Shown here in pieces: positions 11,189-22,238 of a DNA stretch of 58,755 bases. Location: positions 1-58,755 of the forward strand of contig JBBPTG010000152.1 of NCBI GenBank assembly GCA_038093975.1, written 5' to 3'. A program made the position numbers and the translations under genes. The notes beneath the pieces were generated by a model, which was not told the origin of the DNA, did no database searches, and saw nothing but the letters and a program-made list of their open reading frames with translations. Source of the stretch: Chalciporus piperatus. Its lineage: Eukaryota > Basidiomycota > Agaricomycetes > Boletales > Boletaceae. Every line of letters starts with the position of its first letter. Within the stretch, counting starts at the first letter, position 1.

Positions 11189-14100
11189 GAGAAATGGGTT
11201 CTCGGCGGCTCGGACATAGTTTACCAAATGGTTGTATTAGTACTACTCCTTGTGTTCCGTTTAAATATAACTTTTCTTCTTCTTCTGAAAGGGCGTCCCC
11301 TAGTGGCGTGGCGACAGAAGTAAAACAATTCGTGCTTAATTCCCTTAAGGTAAATTATTCGAAAAAAGAAATCCCATCAAAAATACATGTAAGGAATCAG
11401 AATCAAAAAAACGAGCTGGATCTCGCTATTACTATTATGTACGACAAAGGGGAGCAATGGAAGAAAATGGAGTTTGCCGCTCTATTGGATTCCGGCGCAA
11501 CCGAAACTTTTATAGATAAATCGTTCTGTGAGTGACATGGTTTGACGCTGGAAGAACTTCCTTTTCCTATTCCAGTGTACAACGCCGACGGCTCAGAGGG
11601 AGCGATAGGCGGTGTCACTCACAAGGTTTCACTTGTTTTGGGACACAATGGACATTTCGAGCATATGGACGCTTTTGTTTCTGTACTTGGCACTCATCAC
11701 ATGATCATCGGCTATGATTGGCTTGAGAGGCACAACCCTGAAATCGATTGGGTGGCCAAACGAGTACGATTCACACGATGTACGGATCAGTGCAAAGTAG
11801 TCAATTATCATTTAAATTGTTCGTTTTCTATTCGTCGAGTGTTTGAGGCGGGGCTCACCGAGAAAGTCCCAGTAGAACTCCACGAGTACTTAGATGTCTT
11901 CTCAGAGCAAGAGAGTGAGCGTATGCCTACCCGAAAGGCGTGGGACCACGCAATAGATCTCAAGCCTGATTTTGTTCCCAAAAAGGGTCGGGTGATTCCG
12001 ATGTCCGAACAGGAACTAGATGACGTCAAAAAGTTCATCGATAAGGAGTTATCGAAAGGATATCTTCGTCCGTCGAAATCCCCTCAGACATCTCCTGTTT
12101 TCTTTATTCCAAAAAAGGATGGTAAAAAGAGATTAGTTATGGACTATCGTTACGTAAATGAGGGAACTGTCAAGAATGCTTACCCTCTTCCCCTCATTTC
12201 CGGACTTATCGACCAGCTCAAAGGAGCTGATATGTTTACAAAAATGGACCTTCGTTGGGGTTACAATAATGTTAGAATAAAAGAAGGCGATGAATGGAAA
12301 GCGGCTTTCGTTACTCCATTCGGCGCTTACGAACCAGTAGTTATGTATTTTGGACTTACGAACTCTCCCCCCACATTTCAACAAATGATGAACGATCTAT
12401 TTAGCGATCTTCATGGGGTTCTCATTATTTATATCGACGATCTTATGATCTTTACGTTCGGAAAAACTAGAGCACAGCACTTAGAAATAGTTAAAACTGT
12501 ATTGCAACGTCTCAGAGAGAACGATCTTTACGTAAAACCAGAAAAGTGCAGTTTTGCTGTAGATTCCGTAGATTTCTTGGGAATGGTTATCTCCCAGAAA
12601 GGCGTAGAGATGGACAATTCGAAGGTGCAGGCTATTCTGGACTGGCCGGCGCCAACTCGGTTGAAGGGTGTTCAGTTTTTTTTAGGATTGGCTAACTTCT
12701 ATCGATGCTTCATTCAGGGCTTCGCTGACATTGCTCGTCCCTTGAATGACCTCACCAAAAAGGACACACCATACCGGTGGGGACCGGAGCAACAGCAAGC
12801 TTTTGACAAGCTGAAGCAGCAATTCACTACCGCTCCGCTTTTGGCTTATCCTGACCGCTCTAAAGAAGTCAGAGTAGAAACGGACGCTAGTGATATTGCA
12901 ACGGGAGCTGTGCTCTCGGTTAAATGCGATGATGGCCTCTGGAGGCCTTGTGCTTTCATTTCCCATTCCTTTAGTTCTGCCGAGAAGAACTACCCGGTTT
13001 ATGACAAGGAGCTTTTAGCTGTCATACGGGCTTTGCAGGAATGGAGGCATTATCTAATGGGTCGAGAACATTTTGAGATCTGGACAGATCACAAGAATCT
13101 CGAGTACTGGAAATCTCCCCAAACTCTGAGCCCACGTCAAGCACGCTGGAACGTGTTACTCTCAGAGTATAATTACTCGATTATTTATAAACCGGGTTCT
13201 ACAAATGGAAGGGCTGATGCTTTATCCCGTCGAGAAGATCACGGAGAAGCAGATCCTGACCATAACAAAAATATTACTGTACTTCCTGCTTCTGTCTTTA
13301 TTAATACGGTCACCCTTTCTTTACCTATTTATGACGAAATACAAAACGAATCAGAAAAAATAAAAAATGATACTCTAGATGGCTTCGTTTTTGACGAGGG
13401 ATCTATAGTATTTAAAAATGATAAAAACAAAGTTTTCGTACCTATTTCTTTACGTACTAAATTACTTACAATCCTTCATGATTCCCCTATTGGCGGCCAT
13501 GGTGGCCAAGGACGTACTTTGCATCTGGTTACTCGTTATTTCTCGTGGCCTGGTGTCACAAAGGACGTTAAAACTTACGTAGAACATTGTCAGATGTGCG
13601 CCCTCACGAAGGGAAAGTCAACTGCACAAGCTGGCAAGTTAATTCCCCTTCCGGTTCCGAAAGAACCATGGAAGGATATATCTATAGACTTTACCACGGG
13701 TTTTCCCAAATCACGTGGCTTTGATGCTATTTGTGTAATTGTAGATCGCTTCTCTAAAGAAGTCGAGTTTATAGCTTGTAAAAAGACAATTTCTTCGAAA
13801 GAATTAGCTATTCTATTTAGAGACAATGTTTGGTGTAGACACGGACTTCCCTCTTCGATTGTTTCAGATCGAGGACCGCAATTCGCATCGGAGTTCACTT
13901 CGCAGCTTTGCACCCTTCTAGGAATAGAACAGAAGCTGTCAACCGCTTATCACCCCCAAACCGATGGCCAAACGGAGCGTATGAACCGAGAACTCCAGCA
14001 GTATCTCCGCGCTTACGTGGCTAAACGTCAAACGGAATGGGCTGATTGGTTGAAGATAGCGCAGTTCCATCACAATTCCTCCCTTTCTACTGCTACCGGA

Positions 14101-14823
14101 ACCATCCCCTTCGCTATAACAAAAAACTACTTCCCACGCATGGGATTCGAAGGCGATTCATCTCCGGCTGGTACATTCTTAGAGAAATGTGGAAAGGCAC
14201 ACAAAGAAGTAGAGCAGGCATTAGAAGAAACTCAGAACCGGATGAAAGAGCAAGCGGACAAGCATCGGTCCGAAGCTCCAGATTATCAAATCGGAGATTT
14301 TGTTATGTTATCCACGGACAACCTCAAATTACCTTATCCCTCCAAAAAGATGACACAAAACTGGATCGGACCTTATCAGATCACGAAGGTTCTTCCTAAT
14401 GCAGTCACATTAGACTTGCCCAATTCAATGCATATCCATCCCACGGTTAATGTCAAACGGGTCAAACCGGCTCGAGAACCGTTAGAAGGGCAACCGGTCC
14501 GTCTTCCGGATCCGGTAATAGTCAATCAAGAGGGAGAAGAAGAATACGAGGTGGATTACGTAGTGAAATCTCAGGTTAAACAAGGACAGTTAGAGTACCT
14601 GGTTCATTGGAAAGGTTGGGACATATCGGATCGTACATGGGAAAAGGCAGCGCATTTGTCAAATGCACCTGAAGCTGTCAAAGCTTTTCACAAAAAGCAC
14701 CCGTCCGCCCCACGCCGAATCAACATGACCATGGGAAATTTCTCTGCCTTGTTCCAAAAATACGAAAATCTGACAGAGGTTCCTGAGCGCAAGTTGCCGA
14801 ATCGCCTGGAATGCGATTCCTAG
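11185..14823 (+). pseudogene. pol: pol polyprotein, gypsy-A copy 1 (one nonsense codon)
   Basis: Domains in order: aspartic protease with LLDSGATETFID (near 11485-11520); reverse transcriptase with FIPKKDGKKRLVMDYR and the YIDD active site at 12430-12441; RNase H with ETDASDIATGA and WTDHKNLEYW; integrase with a His/Cys zinc region and acidic residues in ISIDFTTG, VSDRGPQFASEF and TDGQTERMNREL; and a C-terminal chromodomain with YLVHWKGWDISDRTWE (about 14595-14645). The frame is open from 11542 to 14823 (1093 codons). It is broken once, at 11533-11535, where TGA replaces the CGA of copy 2, just after the protease active site. Apart from that stop and the missing gag it looks young. Confidence 0.93.
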
Positions 14824-14834
14824 AGAGGGGATAG

Positions 14835-15289
14835 TGTTATAGTATTTAAAAACTTTTCAAACTTTTGCCTACAACGGTATTCGAACTCTGGACTTTGTCT
14901 ACAACTTAGGGGTCAAGCCGGATTCATCTTAATCTGCTCCGGTAGTCCCTGTAGCATTACGTAAACTATTACATAATCAGGTCACGTGATAAAGGTCTAG
15001 ACTTAGATGAGTCAGCAATGATGTCATGGCCTAGACCCTAATCCGTACCTGGTACCTTTTCTTATCTATCGTCCCATTTACCTTATTTATCTTTTCCTTT
15101 ATGATTTCCTTATTCGGCTGTTGGTCTGTGCGCACTTCTCAATAGTATATAAGTAGCCCTGTACTTATCACAGACCCCAGTCTAATCCATTTGTTGCTTC
15201 ACCGCAATTAAGTTTTAGTACTCAGCATACTCCTTCGCAAGGCCTAGTGTTGCCTTAAGTCCCCGCCGTGTTGTGACTTCGTCATAACA
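14835..15289 (+). repeat. gypsy-A 3' LTR, copy 1
   Basis: 455 bp, TGTTATAGTA...CATAACA, preceded by the purine tract AGAGAGGGGATAG. It contains TATATAAG and, downstream, the 11-mer AGTCTAATCCA that would start the transcript in the self-priming model. CACGTG and TGAGTCA motifs lie upstream of the TATA box. The right flank is gypsy-B coding sequence. Confidence 0.95.
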
Positions 15290-18008
15290 CTTCTTCGTCA
15301 AAAAGAAGGATGGAAAACTCCGCCCCTGCCAAGACTATCGGTATCTCAATGAACATACTACCCGTGATGCATACCCACTTCCTCTCATCGGAGATCTTGT
15401 TGACAAACTGAAAGACGCCAAAGTCTTTACCAAGTTCGATGTACGATGGGGATACAACAATGTCCACATCAAAGACGGACATCAGTGGAAGGCCGCTTTC
15501 CTCACCCACAAAGGCCTCTTCGAACCGACTGTGATGTTCTTTGGACTGAACAACTCCCTGGCCACTTTCCAACGCTTCATGAACGACTCTTTTAGAGACA
15601 TGATAGCTGAAGGATGGCTCGTCATCTATATGGACGACCTTCTCATCTTCTCCCCCGACAATGCTACTCACACCGCTCGCACGCAACGAGTCCTTGAACG
15701 GATGCAAGGGCTAGATCTCCATCTTTGTTTGGAAAAATGCAACTTTGCCGTAAATGAGGTAGAATATCTTGGCATGATCGTCTGCCCCGGAGAGCTTGCC
15801 ATGGATCCCGTCAAACTTGATGGCATCTCTCAATGGCCCATTCCCACTACAGTTAAGGGGGTTCACTCATTCCTTGGCTTCGCCAACTTCTACCGACATT
15901 TTATCCCAAACTACTCCCTAGTCGCCCGCCCTTTGATCGATCTGACCAAAAAGGATCATCAATGGGATTAGAGCAACGCCTGCCAAGATGCCTTCGCTCG
16001 CCTGAAACAGATGTTCCTGGCGAAACCCGTCCTACGCTTCCCAGATCTCTCTAAATCTCTCGCCATCGCAACTGATGCCTCCAAATTTGCCTCTGGCGGT
16101 ATACTCCTCCAAACCGACACCAACGGCGATTTGCACCCCTGTTCCTACCTCTCCCAGTCCTTTGGTGATGCTGAACGGAACTACGATATCTATGATCGTG
16201 AACTCCTCACTGTGATCCGTGCACTGAAAACCTGGCGACATTATCTCCACGGCTCTCCCTTCCCTGTCCAAGTCTTCACTGATCACAAAAACCTGACCTA
16301 CTTTTGCCAACCCCAGAATCTGAACCGCCGGCAAGCCCGCTGGCTCCTCGATCTTGCTGACTTTGACCTGAAAATGATTCATGTTCCTGGCTCGTCCCTC
16401 GCCGGTCCCGATGCCTTATCTAGGCGTGCTGATCACTTTCCCACTAACGCCGATGACAATGCGGGTACCACTCTACTACCACCCTCCCTATTTGTCCGTG
16501 TCATTGACGCCGCCATGAGCAACCACATTTCCAGTCTTTCCAAAGATGACCCATTTCTCCTCGCCGCATTACAAGCCATTGACGGCGATATCCCAGCGCC
16601 ATTCCGATCCCGGTTGGCTGACTGGCAGATGAATAACGGTGTCCTGACCTACCAAGGTCGCGTTTACATTCCACCAGACGAAAATTTACGTCACACTGTC
16701 GTCCAACGCTGTCATGATCACCCCACCGCCGGCCACCCGGGTTATCTCAAGACTAGACAGCTGGTTGCTGCTGAATTCTGGTGGCCTGGTCTTGCACAGT
16801 TTGTGCGCAAATACGTTGAAGGATGCACAACCTGCCAACAGAATAAAGCGAACACACATCCAACTACCCCCCCCTTAATGCCCATACCGTCGAAGAGCTC
16901 CAAACCGTTCCAGCAAGTGTCTTGTGACCTAATCACCAACCTGCCCATTTCCAATGGCTTCGATTTTCTATTGGTCGTGGTCGGGCACGGGCTTACGAAG
17001 GGGGTAATTCTCTGCCCTACTAAGAAAACTGTCACCGCAGAAGGGATTGCCTCCCTCTTTTTCCACAAAGTCTACCTGAGATTCGGCCTTTACGACAAAA
17101 TCATCAGCGACCGAGGACCACAATTCGCATCTGAGTTCGCTCATGAACTAGGATGAATCCTTGGATACGACCTTTCTCTCTCCACCGCCTACCATCCCCA
17201 ATCCGATGGGGAAACCGAACATGTCAACCAGGAAGTAGAAACCTATCTCCGAATCTACTGCAGAGATAACCCCATATCCTGGGCTGATTCTATCTCCCAC
17301 GCCGAATTCGCACACAATCATCGACCCCACTCTGTCACCGGCAAATCCCTGTTCTATCTCATGATGGGATATGAACCCCGTCCTCTTCCTTCGGTGATTG
17401 CCGACTCCGCTCTACCCGCTGTCGAACTTCGCCTTCACTCCCTCACTGCTGCCAGAGATGAAGCACTCGCCTCGCATGAGCTTGCCAGACAAGTGATGTC
17501 CACACGAACTCAACAGAAGTTCAAACCATTCGCCAAAGGAGACAAAGTCTGGCTAGAGGCAAGAAACCTCAAACGATCCCTTACCTCCCCAAAGTTCGCC
17601 CCGAAACGAGAAGGACCCTTTACCATCACACAGGTCTTATCTCCGCTATCTTATAAACTCCGCCTCCCACAAACGTGGAAGATCCACCCCGTGTTTCATG
17701 CTTCTCTGTTATCGCCCTATCGCGAAAACCCTGTCCACGGACCGAACTTCCCAGCTCCACCACCTGACTTGATAGAAGGCAAAGAAGAGTATGAGATCAA
17801 AAAGATTCTCCGACACCGAAGTTTCTCCGGACGTCACTCGTACCTGGTCCGCTGGAAAGGATATACGGCTGATGAAGACCACTGGCTTAAAGAAGCAGAC
17901 CTCACGCACGCCAAGGATGTCCTAGGAAACTATAAGAAAGCTCACCCATCCGCTTTCCTTTCTTCCCCAAGATCCCCATCTTCTGTCAGACACAAAACTC
18001 ACCGCTGA
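15290..18008 (+). pseudogene. pol: pol (RT-RNase H-integrase-chromodomain), gypsy-B, with two stops
   Basis: RT is entered near VKKKDG and carries the YMDD active site at 15627-15638. RNase H has ATDASKFASGG and FTDHKNLTYF. Integrase has a zinc region with HPGYLKTRQL and CTTCQQ, then acidic residues in VSCDLITNLP, IISDRGPQFASEF and SDGETEHVNQE. The chromodomain has YLVRWKGYTADEDHW near 17840-17885. In-frame stops sit at 15969-15971 (TAG) and 17154-17156 (TGA); otherwise the frame is continuous. Pol ends at 18008, four bases before the next ORF. Pol activity from this copy is not expected. Confidence 0.9.
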
Positions 18009-18012
18009 AACT

Positions 18013-19137
18013 ATGTCCGCTCCTACTACCCCTTCTTCTACCACCATGTCTTCCATTTCTTCTTTATCTCGTTCTTCTTCTTCTCCTACTTACCCCCCTG
18101 GTTTACCTATTCGTTCTCTACCTATTCAACCCACTCGTCCCTCCTCCCCCGAGCCCGCTAGCCCAACCGTCGCTGAAGCTGGATGGAATACCACTGGTCT
18201 TCCATTAAACTCCGCTGGGTGGCCAGTCTTGCAGGAAGACTTAGATGCCCCCACTCATATTGCCGCTATTCCCACTGTCAGAGTCTTACCCATTGAGTTA
18301 CCACTCACCGCTCATCGTCTTTGCGACGAGTTGATGGACAACGCCGTCATGGACCGTATGTCTCAATTCCTACTTGACTCCTGTCTCTCTGTACCCATCG
18401 GCGCCCACCTTGACCTGGGATCACCCCTCTTTGCCCTCTGCCGTGCCTACCTGCAAGCGTCCCGTCTTGCCAATCTTTTTCCTTCCCTGACGGTAGTTCA
18501 CCAAGCTCATTCGGAAGCTGCTTCCCTCCGCGGTATCCACGGTGATCTAATTGCCAACCTCAGCATTGCTCTCTATGAGCTACGAATGCCGGAGCTTCTT
18601 GATGACTTAGACCGCTACCTCCAAGAATCTGCCTCTGCGGCTCAATCCCCAGCTCCTGTCATTGGAGTCTCTACCTCATCTCTTCCCTCATCGACACCTT
18701 CCACGTCTAGCTCCCCTCTGGACGCCGCAGAAGAAGCAGTGTTCTTTCGTGCAGAGCGTAACTATATTACCTCTCAACGAGAACGGACTGGCACCATACC
18801 TCTATCCACCTCACATCCCCAGTACCACGATGCCTGCTTCGTATGTCACCGACTGGGCCACATACATATCCACTGTCCCGTATACCAGTGTCCCACGTGC
18901 TTCCGCTGGGCACCCGGTCACATTCAAGGTCGTTGTCCACTTAGGCGTGGACAGAGACATACGACCACACCACCTGTTGCGCCCTCTTCCCGTTCCCGTC
19001 GATCAACCAATACCAATCGAGCTGCTCGACGACCTCCTCCACTCTATATCCGCATCTCGGGTGAGACTTATTCACGTGACGACGACACCACTCTTTATGA
19101 TGGAGATGAACCGATGATGTCAGATACGCGAACATGA
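18013..19137 (+). CDS. Extra ORF downstream of pol in gypsy-B, with two zinc-knuckle-like motifs
   Basis: A 374-residue open frame starting four bases after the pol stop, ending about 80 bp before the LTR. The first 60 residues are Ser/Thr/Pro-rich. A helical middle follows (residues about 80-215, Leu/Ala-rich). Near residue 275 comes CFVCHRLGHIHIHC, a C-x2-C-x4-H-x4-C knuckle, then CPTCFRWAPGHIQGRC, a C-x2-C-x6-H-x4-C variant. The tail is Arg/Ser-rich and then acidic. Zinc knuckles bind nucleic acid, so an accessory nucleocapsid-like role is possible. It is intact while pol is not. Similar ORFs after pol exist, as I recall, in other agaricomycete gypsy elements, but I cannot verify that here. 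Confidence 0.75.
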   Translation: MSAPTTPSSTTMSSISSLSRSSSSPTYPPGLPIRSLPIQPTRPSSPEPASPTVAEAGWNTTGLPLNSAGWPVLQEDLDAPTHIAAIPTVRVLPIELPLTAHRLCDELMDNAVMDRMSQFLLDSCLSVPIGAHLDLGSPLFALCRAYLQASRLANLFPSLTVVHQAHSEAASLRGIHGDLIANLSIALYELRMPELLDDLDRYLQESASAAQSPAPVIGVSTSSLPSSTPSTSSSPLDAAEEAVFFRAERNYITSQRERTGTIPLSTSHPQYHDACFVCHRLGHIHIHCPVYQCPTCFRWAPGHIQGRCPLRRGQRHTTTPPVAPSSRSRRSTNTNRAARRPPPLYIRISGETYSRDDDTTLYDGDEPMMSDTRT

Positions 19138-19217
19138 CCGGTTCTCCGGGTCACTACGGGTTGAGCATTTGACTAGCTTTTATCTTCGTCGATGACTTGA
19201 TTCTAATACGGGGGTAA

Positions 19218-19647
19218 TGTTACGATCGTCTCTTTCTTTCCTTTCCTGTTACCTTGTACTAAGTCCTAGTCGCCGGTTCAAGTCCTGCCTAGGCCATTCA
19301 TTTCTTACTCTGCCTTAGTCAATGAATGTTCTCTCGTGTTCTTTCTCCTTCTCTACTTCGTCATCGCTGACTCATATGCTTACTGAGCATGACTCATTCT
19401 TATTCGTCATAGCTCATTCTTACTCATTCCGGCTCCTTCTATGCCCGCCCTTAACTTGTTCCCTTATCTATATAAACCCTCGAGTTTCCTCCTGTAACCC
19501 TAAGTTAGACCTACACAATCTAGCCTGGTTACTCCTCGTTTCCCTTGAACCCTCTGAGAGTCACTGTCCCACTCTTGAACGGACGCTAGGCCTTAACGTG
19601 GACATCCCATCGTTAGGCTACCCTTGAAACCCTTGTCTTAGACTACA
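19218..19647 (+). repeat. gypsy-B 3' LTR (right end uncertain)
   Basis: Begins TGTTACGATCG just after ACGGGGGTAA. It has TATATAAACC near 19468, a plausible promoter, and two TGACTCA sites around 19370-19395. I end it at CTACA (19643-19647) because the next bases, from CATCAGCAAG, match an unrelated copy at 52810. No second LTR exists in the window to confirm the end. Confidence 0.6.
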
Positions 19648-19725
19648 TCAGCAAGACTGTAAAAAGTCTGAAATGACTGGAGCTTACTTGTCTGACTGGA
19701 GTCAGTCAGACAAGTGAGCCAGTAG
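19648..19725. repeat. Dispersed repeat with an 11-bp perfect hairpin
   Basis: Matches 52814-52892 almost base for base. It contains TTGTCTGACTG, loop GAGT, then CAGTCAGACAA. The other copy has the same arms with loop GAGC. At 52893 the repeat continues into a CAGT-rich minisatellite; here gypsy-A copy 2 cuts it at 19726. Confidence 0.7.
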
Positions 19726-20178
19726 TGTTATAGTATTTAAAAACTTTTCAAACTTTTGCCTACAACGGTATTTGAACTCTGGACTTTGTCTACAACTTAG
19801 GGGTCAAGCCGGATTCATCTTAAATCCGCTCCGGTAGTCCCTGTAGCATTACGTAAACTATTACATAATCAGGTCACGTGACAAAGGTCCAGACTTAGAT
19901 GAGTCAGCAATGATGTCATGGCCTAGACCCTAATCCATGCCTGGTACCTTTTCTTATCGTCGTCCCTTTACCTTATCTATCTTTCCCTTTATGATTTCCT
20001 TATTCAGCTGTTGGTCTGTGCGCACTTCTCAATAGTATATAAGTAGCCCTGTACTTATCACAGACCCCAGTCTAATCCATTTGTGACTTCACCGTCATTA
20101 AGCTTTAGTACTCAGCATATCCTTCGCATAGGCCTAGTGTTGCCTAAAGTCCCTGCTGTGTTGTGAGAGATCATAACA
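19726..20178 (+). repeat. gypsy-A 5' LTR, copy 2
   Basis: 453 bp, TGTTATAG...CATAACA. Upstream flank AGTAG (19721-19725); the matching right flank is not in the window. It carries TATATAAG at 20036-20043 and the 11-mer AGTCTAATCCA at 20069-20079. CACGTG lies near 19877, and TGAGTCA plus TGATGTCA near 19900-19915 in the U3 part. Confidence 0.95.
20036..20079 (+). promoter_or_regulatory. gypsy-A core promoter and predicted RNA 5' end
   Basis: TATATAAG at 20036-20043. AGTCTAATCCA begins at 20069, about 33 bp after the start of the TATA box, which is the usual distance to the start site. This places the self-primer sequence at the extreme 5' end of the RNA. The start site is predicted, not observed. 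The same spacing is kept in the other gypsy-A LTRs. Confidence 0.6.
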
Positions 20179-20180
20179 CT

Positions 20181-20191
20181 TGGATTAGACT
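20181..20191 (+). other. Primer-binding site of gypsy-A copy 2
   Basis: TGGATTAGACT two bases after the LTR. It is the exact reverse complement of 20069-20079 in the LTR, with no extension on either side, so the match is 11 nt. Tf1 of fission yeast primes minus-strand DNA from the first 11 nt of its own RNA, which is the same length and layout. Confidence 0.75.
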
Positions 20192-20888
20192 TGAAAACAC
20201 CGCCTGGACTCTAGGGCTAAAGAGTTGGTCAAGAAGACCGTTTGTGTACGTGACACACTAAGAGAAAGCAACTCTTCCCACTGCTGCATATACGGTCGTC
20301 CGCCGTCTAAATACGGATACAGTTGCTTCACCCCATAGTGCACTAGGGGCTCTTTGGTTGTTCGAGACGTCTTGGGGTCCACTCACGCGCTAGCATTCTG
20401 ACCGTAGACACAACCCAGGTTCGTGTGATCACCTGTTGACGTCACACATTCATCTTTTGGCTTTTCATTTCGTTTGGGCCAGCCTTTTGTGCCCCGTCTC
20501 TGTTACCCTCAGTACTATAGTATTTTGTTCGAAGACCGAGTTGGGGTCGTGCCCAATTGCGAAGGACGACAAGGGAAAAGCGCGTTGCCGCCCCCTTGGC
20601 TGAGTCATACGTAGGAAACGTAAGCCGGCAGCACCGCTGAGGTACAAAAATAGAAAACAATAAAAAATAGTATCCTGTATTACGATAGTTTTCGCTACTG
20701 CTCAAAGATAGAAGTTCGAGAGTAGTATATGTGCAAAATCCAAACAGATCTTGGGAAAACTCCTCAGAAGATCTGCACAGATTCCCTTAAGCGTCGCAGA
20801 TATTATCTCTGCTCGAAAAAATATTTCCTTCGTCCTCGTGTCTGTCATCCCCAGAGAACCTTTGGAAGATAGGGTTCAGTAAGGATAT
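20192..20888 (+). other. gypsy-A leader (untranslated region before gag)
   Basis: 697 nt between the primer site and the gag ATG, conserved in copy L (17-710). The long leader presumably holds packaging and self-priming structure. Minus-strand ORFs at 20442-20705 are shadows without domain signal. Confidence 0.6.
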
Positions 20889-22238
20889 ATGTCAGCAGAA
20901 ATCCACGATCAGGAACAACAAACTCAAGGTTATCGAACCCCTCCACAACATTTTCCATCCTCATCCGAAAGTTCTTCTCCTCCTACTCCCCGCCCCAAAT
21001 CTCCAATGGCAGATCCACTTGATCCCGTCGCTGCCCTCACCGCCGCTCTGAAGGCGCTCCTTTCAGACAATTCGGACTCCGTGTCCAAAAAGGTTGCCGA
21101 CCCTGGGAAATGGAATGGTGACCGCACCAAGTTCCGTTTGTGGTGGGCGCAGGTTAACGCCTGGCAGTCTGTCCACACATGGAAAAACAACAAAGTCCGC
21201 ACCTTGGCGGTTCTCTCACGTCTTGAGGGAAAAGCAGCCAGGTTTGCGCAGTTGACAATAGAGGAGATGTCACGCCGAGAATTGAGGCCGCCGCCTCCTC
21301 TCATTTTGCCCACGGAAGCAGAGGCATGGGCAGAAAGGGACAGACCACGTGGTCCCATGGGGGTTGACGCATGGCCCAGTTGGGATGACTTTAAAGTTCT
21401 TGTCAAAGCCTACTTCCAGATTGAGGTTCTCGCTCATGAGAGCTTCTGAAAGTTAGAAGCGTACAAACAGGCTGGAAAGCCTATTGGCATTTTCTTACAA
21501 GAATTCGCGTTGTTAAGAGACGAGTCGGAGATCGCAGACGCACATGCGAAAGAAATTTTGAAGAAAGCAGTAGATTACAAAATTTACTACCAAGCGCAAA
21601 TCAGCACCAATGCTGATGAGCAAAGCCTCGACGACCTTGTGGACACTTATCGAAAGATGGGTCGAACCTTCGAGCGCATTGTTGTCGAGCGTGGTGCACC
21701 AGTTTGTCAGGCACCAACTCACGCGCCAAGGCCTGCTTCTTCACATCCGTACCTCCCTCCTCGTTACCCAATCACATCTCGACCGCTTTCCCCCGTTCCG
21801 CATACGGGTCCCCGTTTCACTCCCACAGGCACACAGCCTGGTCGTGGAGCCCTGATGGATCTCTCGGCACAGCAAATGCCAAGACCTCCCGTTCGTGGAA
21901 ACTGTTTCAACTGCGACCAGCCTGGTCACTTTGCAAATGTGTGCCCTAAACCCCGCAGGCCACGTCAGAGACAAGTTGTTATGTGGGATCCCTATTCTCA
22001 ACAATACGTTGAAATTTTCCTGCCGTTTGACAACCGGCAGATGCCCTTCGCAGGTACCATCCCTGCACCCTACCCTCCCCAATCTTTCCCCTACCCCGCT
22101 GGCCCGTCCACCAGCACAAGTTACATGTCGCATCAAGCGGCATATACCAACCAAGAAGCGGAAGCGTACTGGCGCGACCACATTGAGTCAGAAGCTAAGG
22201 CACAGGCAGCCGAAGCTTTAAAAGGAAGCAGCCGATGA
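20889..22238 (+). pseudogene. gag: gag, gypsy-A copy 2 (one in-frame stop)
   Basis: 449 codons from ATG 20889 to the TGA at 22236-22238, interrupted by TGA at 21447-21449. The N-terminal 60 residues are Ser/Pro-rich and disordered. Residues about 60-260 form the capsid-like region, with KVADPGKWNGDRTKFRLWW and WPSWDDFKVLVKAYFQ, a pattern typical of Ty3/gypsy capsid. A Pro-rich linker leads to the CCHC knuckle CFNCDQPGHFANVC (21903-21944). The stop overlaps the pol start as ATGA. Gag would package the RNA if translated through; the stop truncates it at 186 residues. Confidence 0.9.

Larger units (their letters stand above)
10560..15289 (+). mobile_element. gypsy-A copy 1, chromodomain Ty3/gypsy retrotransposon lacking its 5' end
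   Basis: Order: partial gag, pol (protease, reverse transcriptase, RNase H, integrase, chromodomain), polypurine tract AGAGAGGGGATAG (14822-14834) and 3' LTR (14835-15289). It is nearly identical to copy 2 where both exist. The LTR joins directly into the reverse-transcriptase region of gypsy-B at 15290, so this copy inserted into an older gypsy-B element. The 5' LTR, leader and N-terminal half of gag are missing. Confidence 0.93.
15290..19647 (+). mobile_element. gypsy-B, 3' part of a second chromodomain Ty3/gypsy element
   Basis: The sequence starts inside reverse transcriptase at the gypsy-A insertion and runs through RNase H, integrase, chromodomain, a downstream extra ORF, a G-rich tract (19208-19217) and an LTR starting TGTTACGATCG at 19218. 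Protein identity to gypsy-A pol is low by eye, so it is a separate family. The expected 5' half is not present on the other side of gypsy-A copy 1, because that copy's own 5' end is lost too. The LTR's right end is uncertain (about 19647). Confidence 0.88.

Noticed and set aside
19255..19300. tRNA-like T-arm (GGTTCAAGTCC) in the gypsy-B LTR
   Set aside because: The surrounding bases do not form a T-stem, anticodon arm or acceptor stem; only the loop-like word is present.
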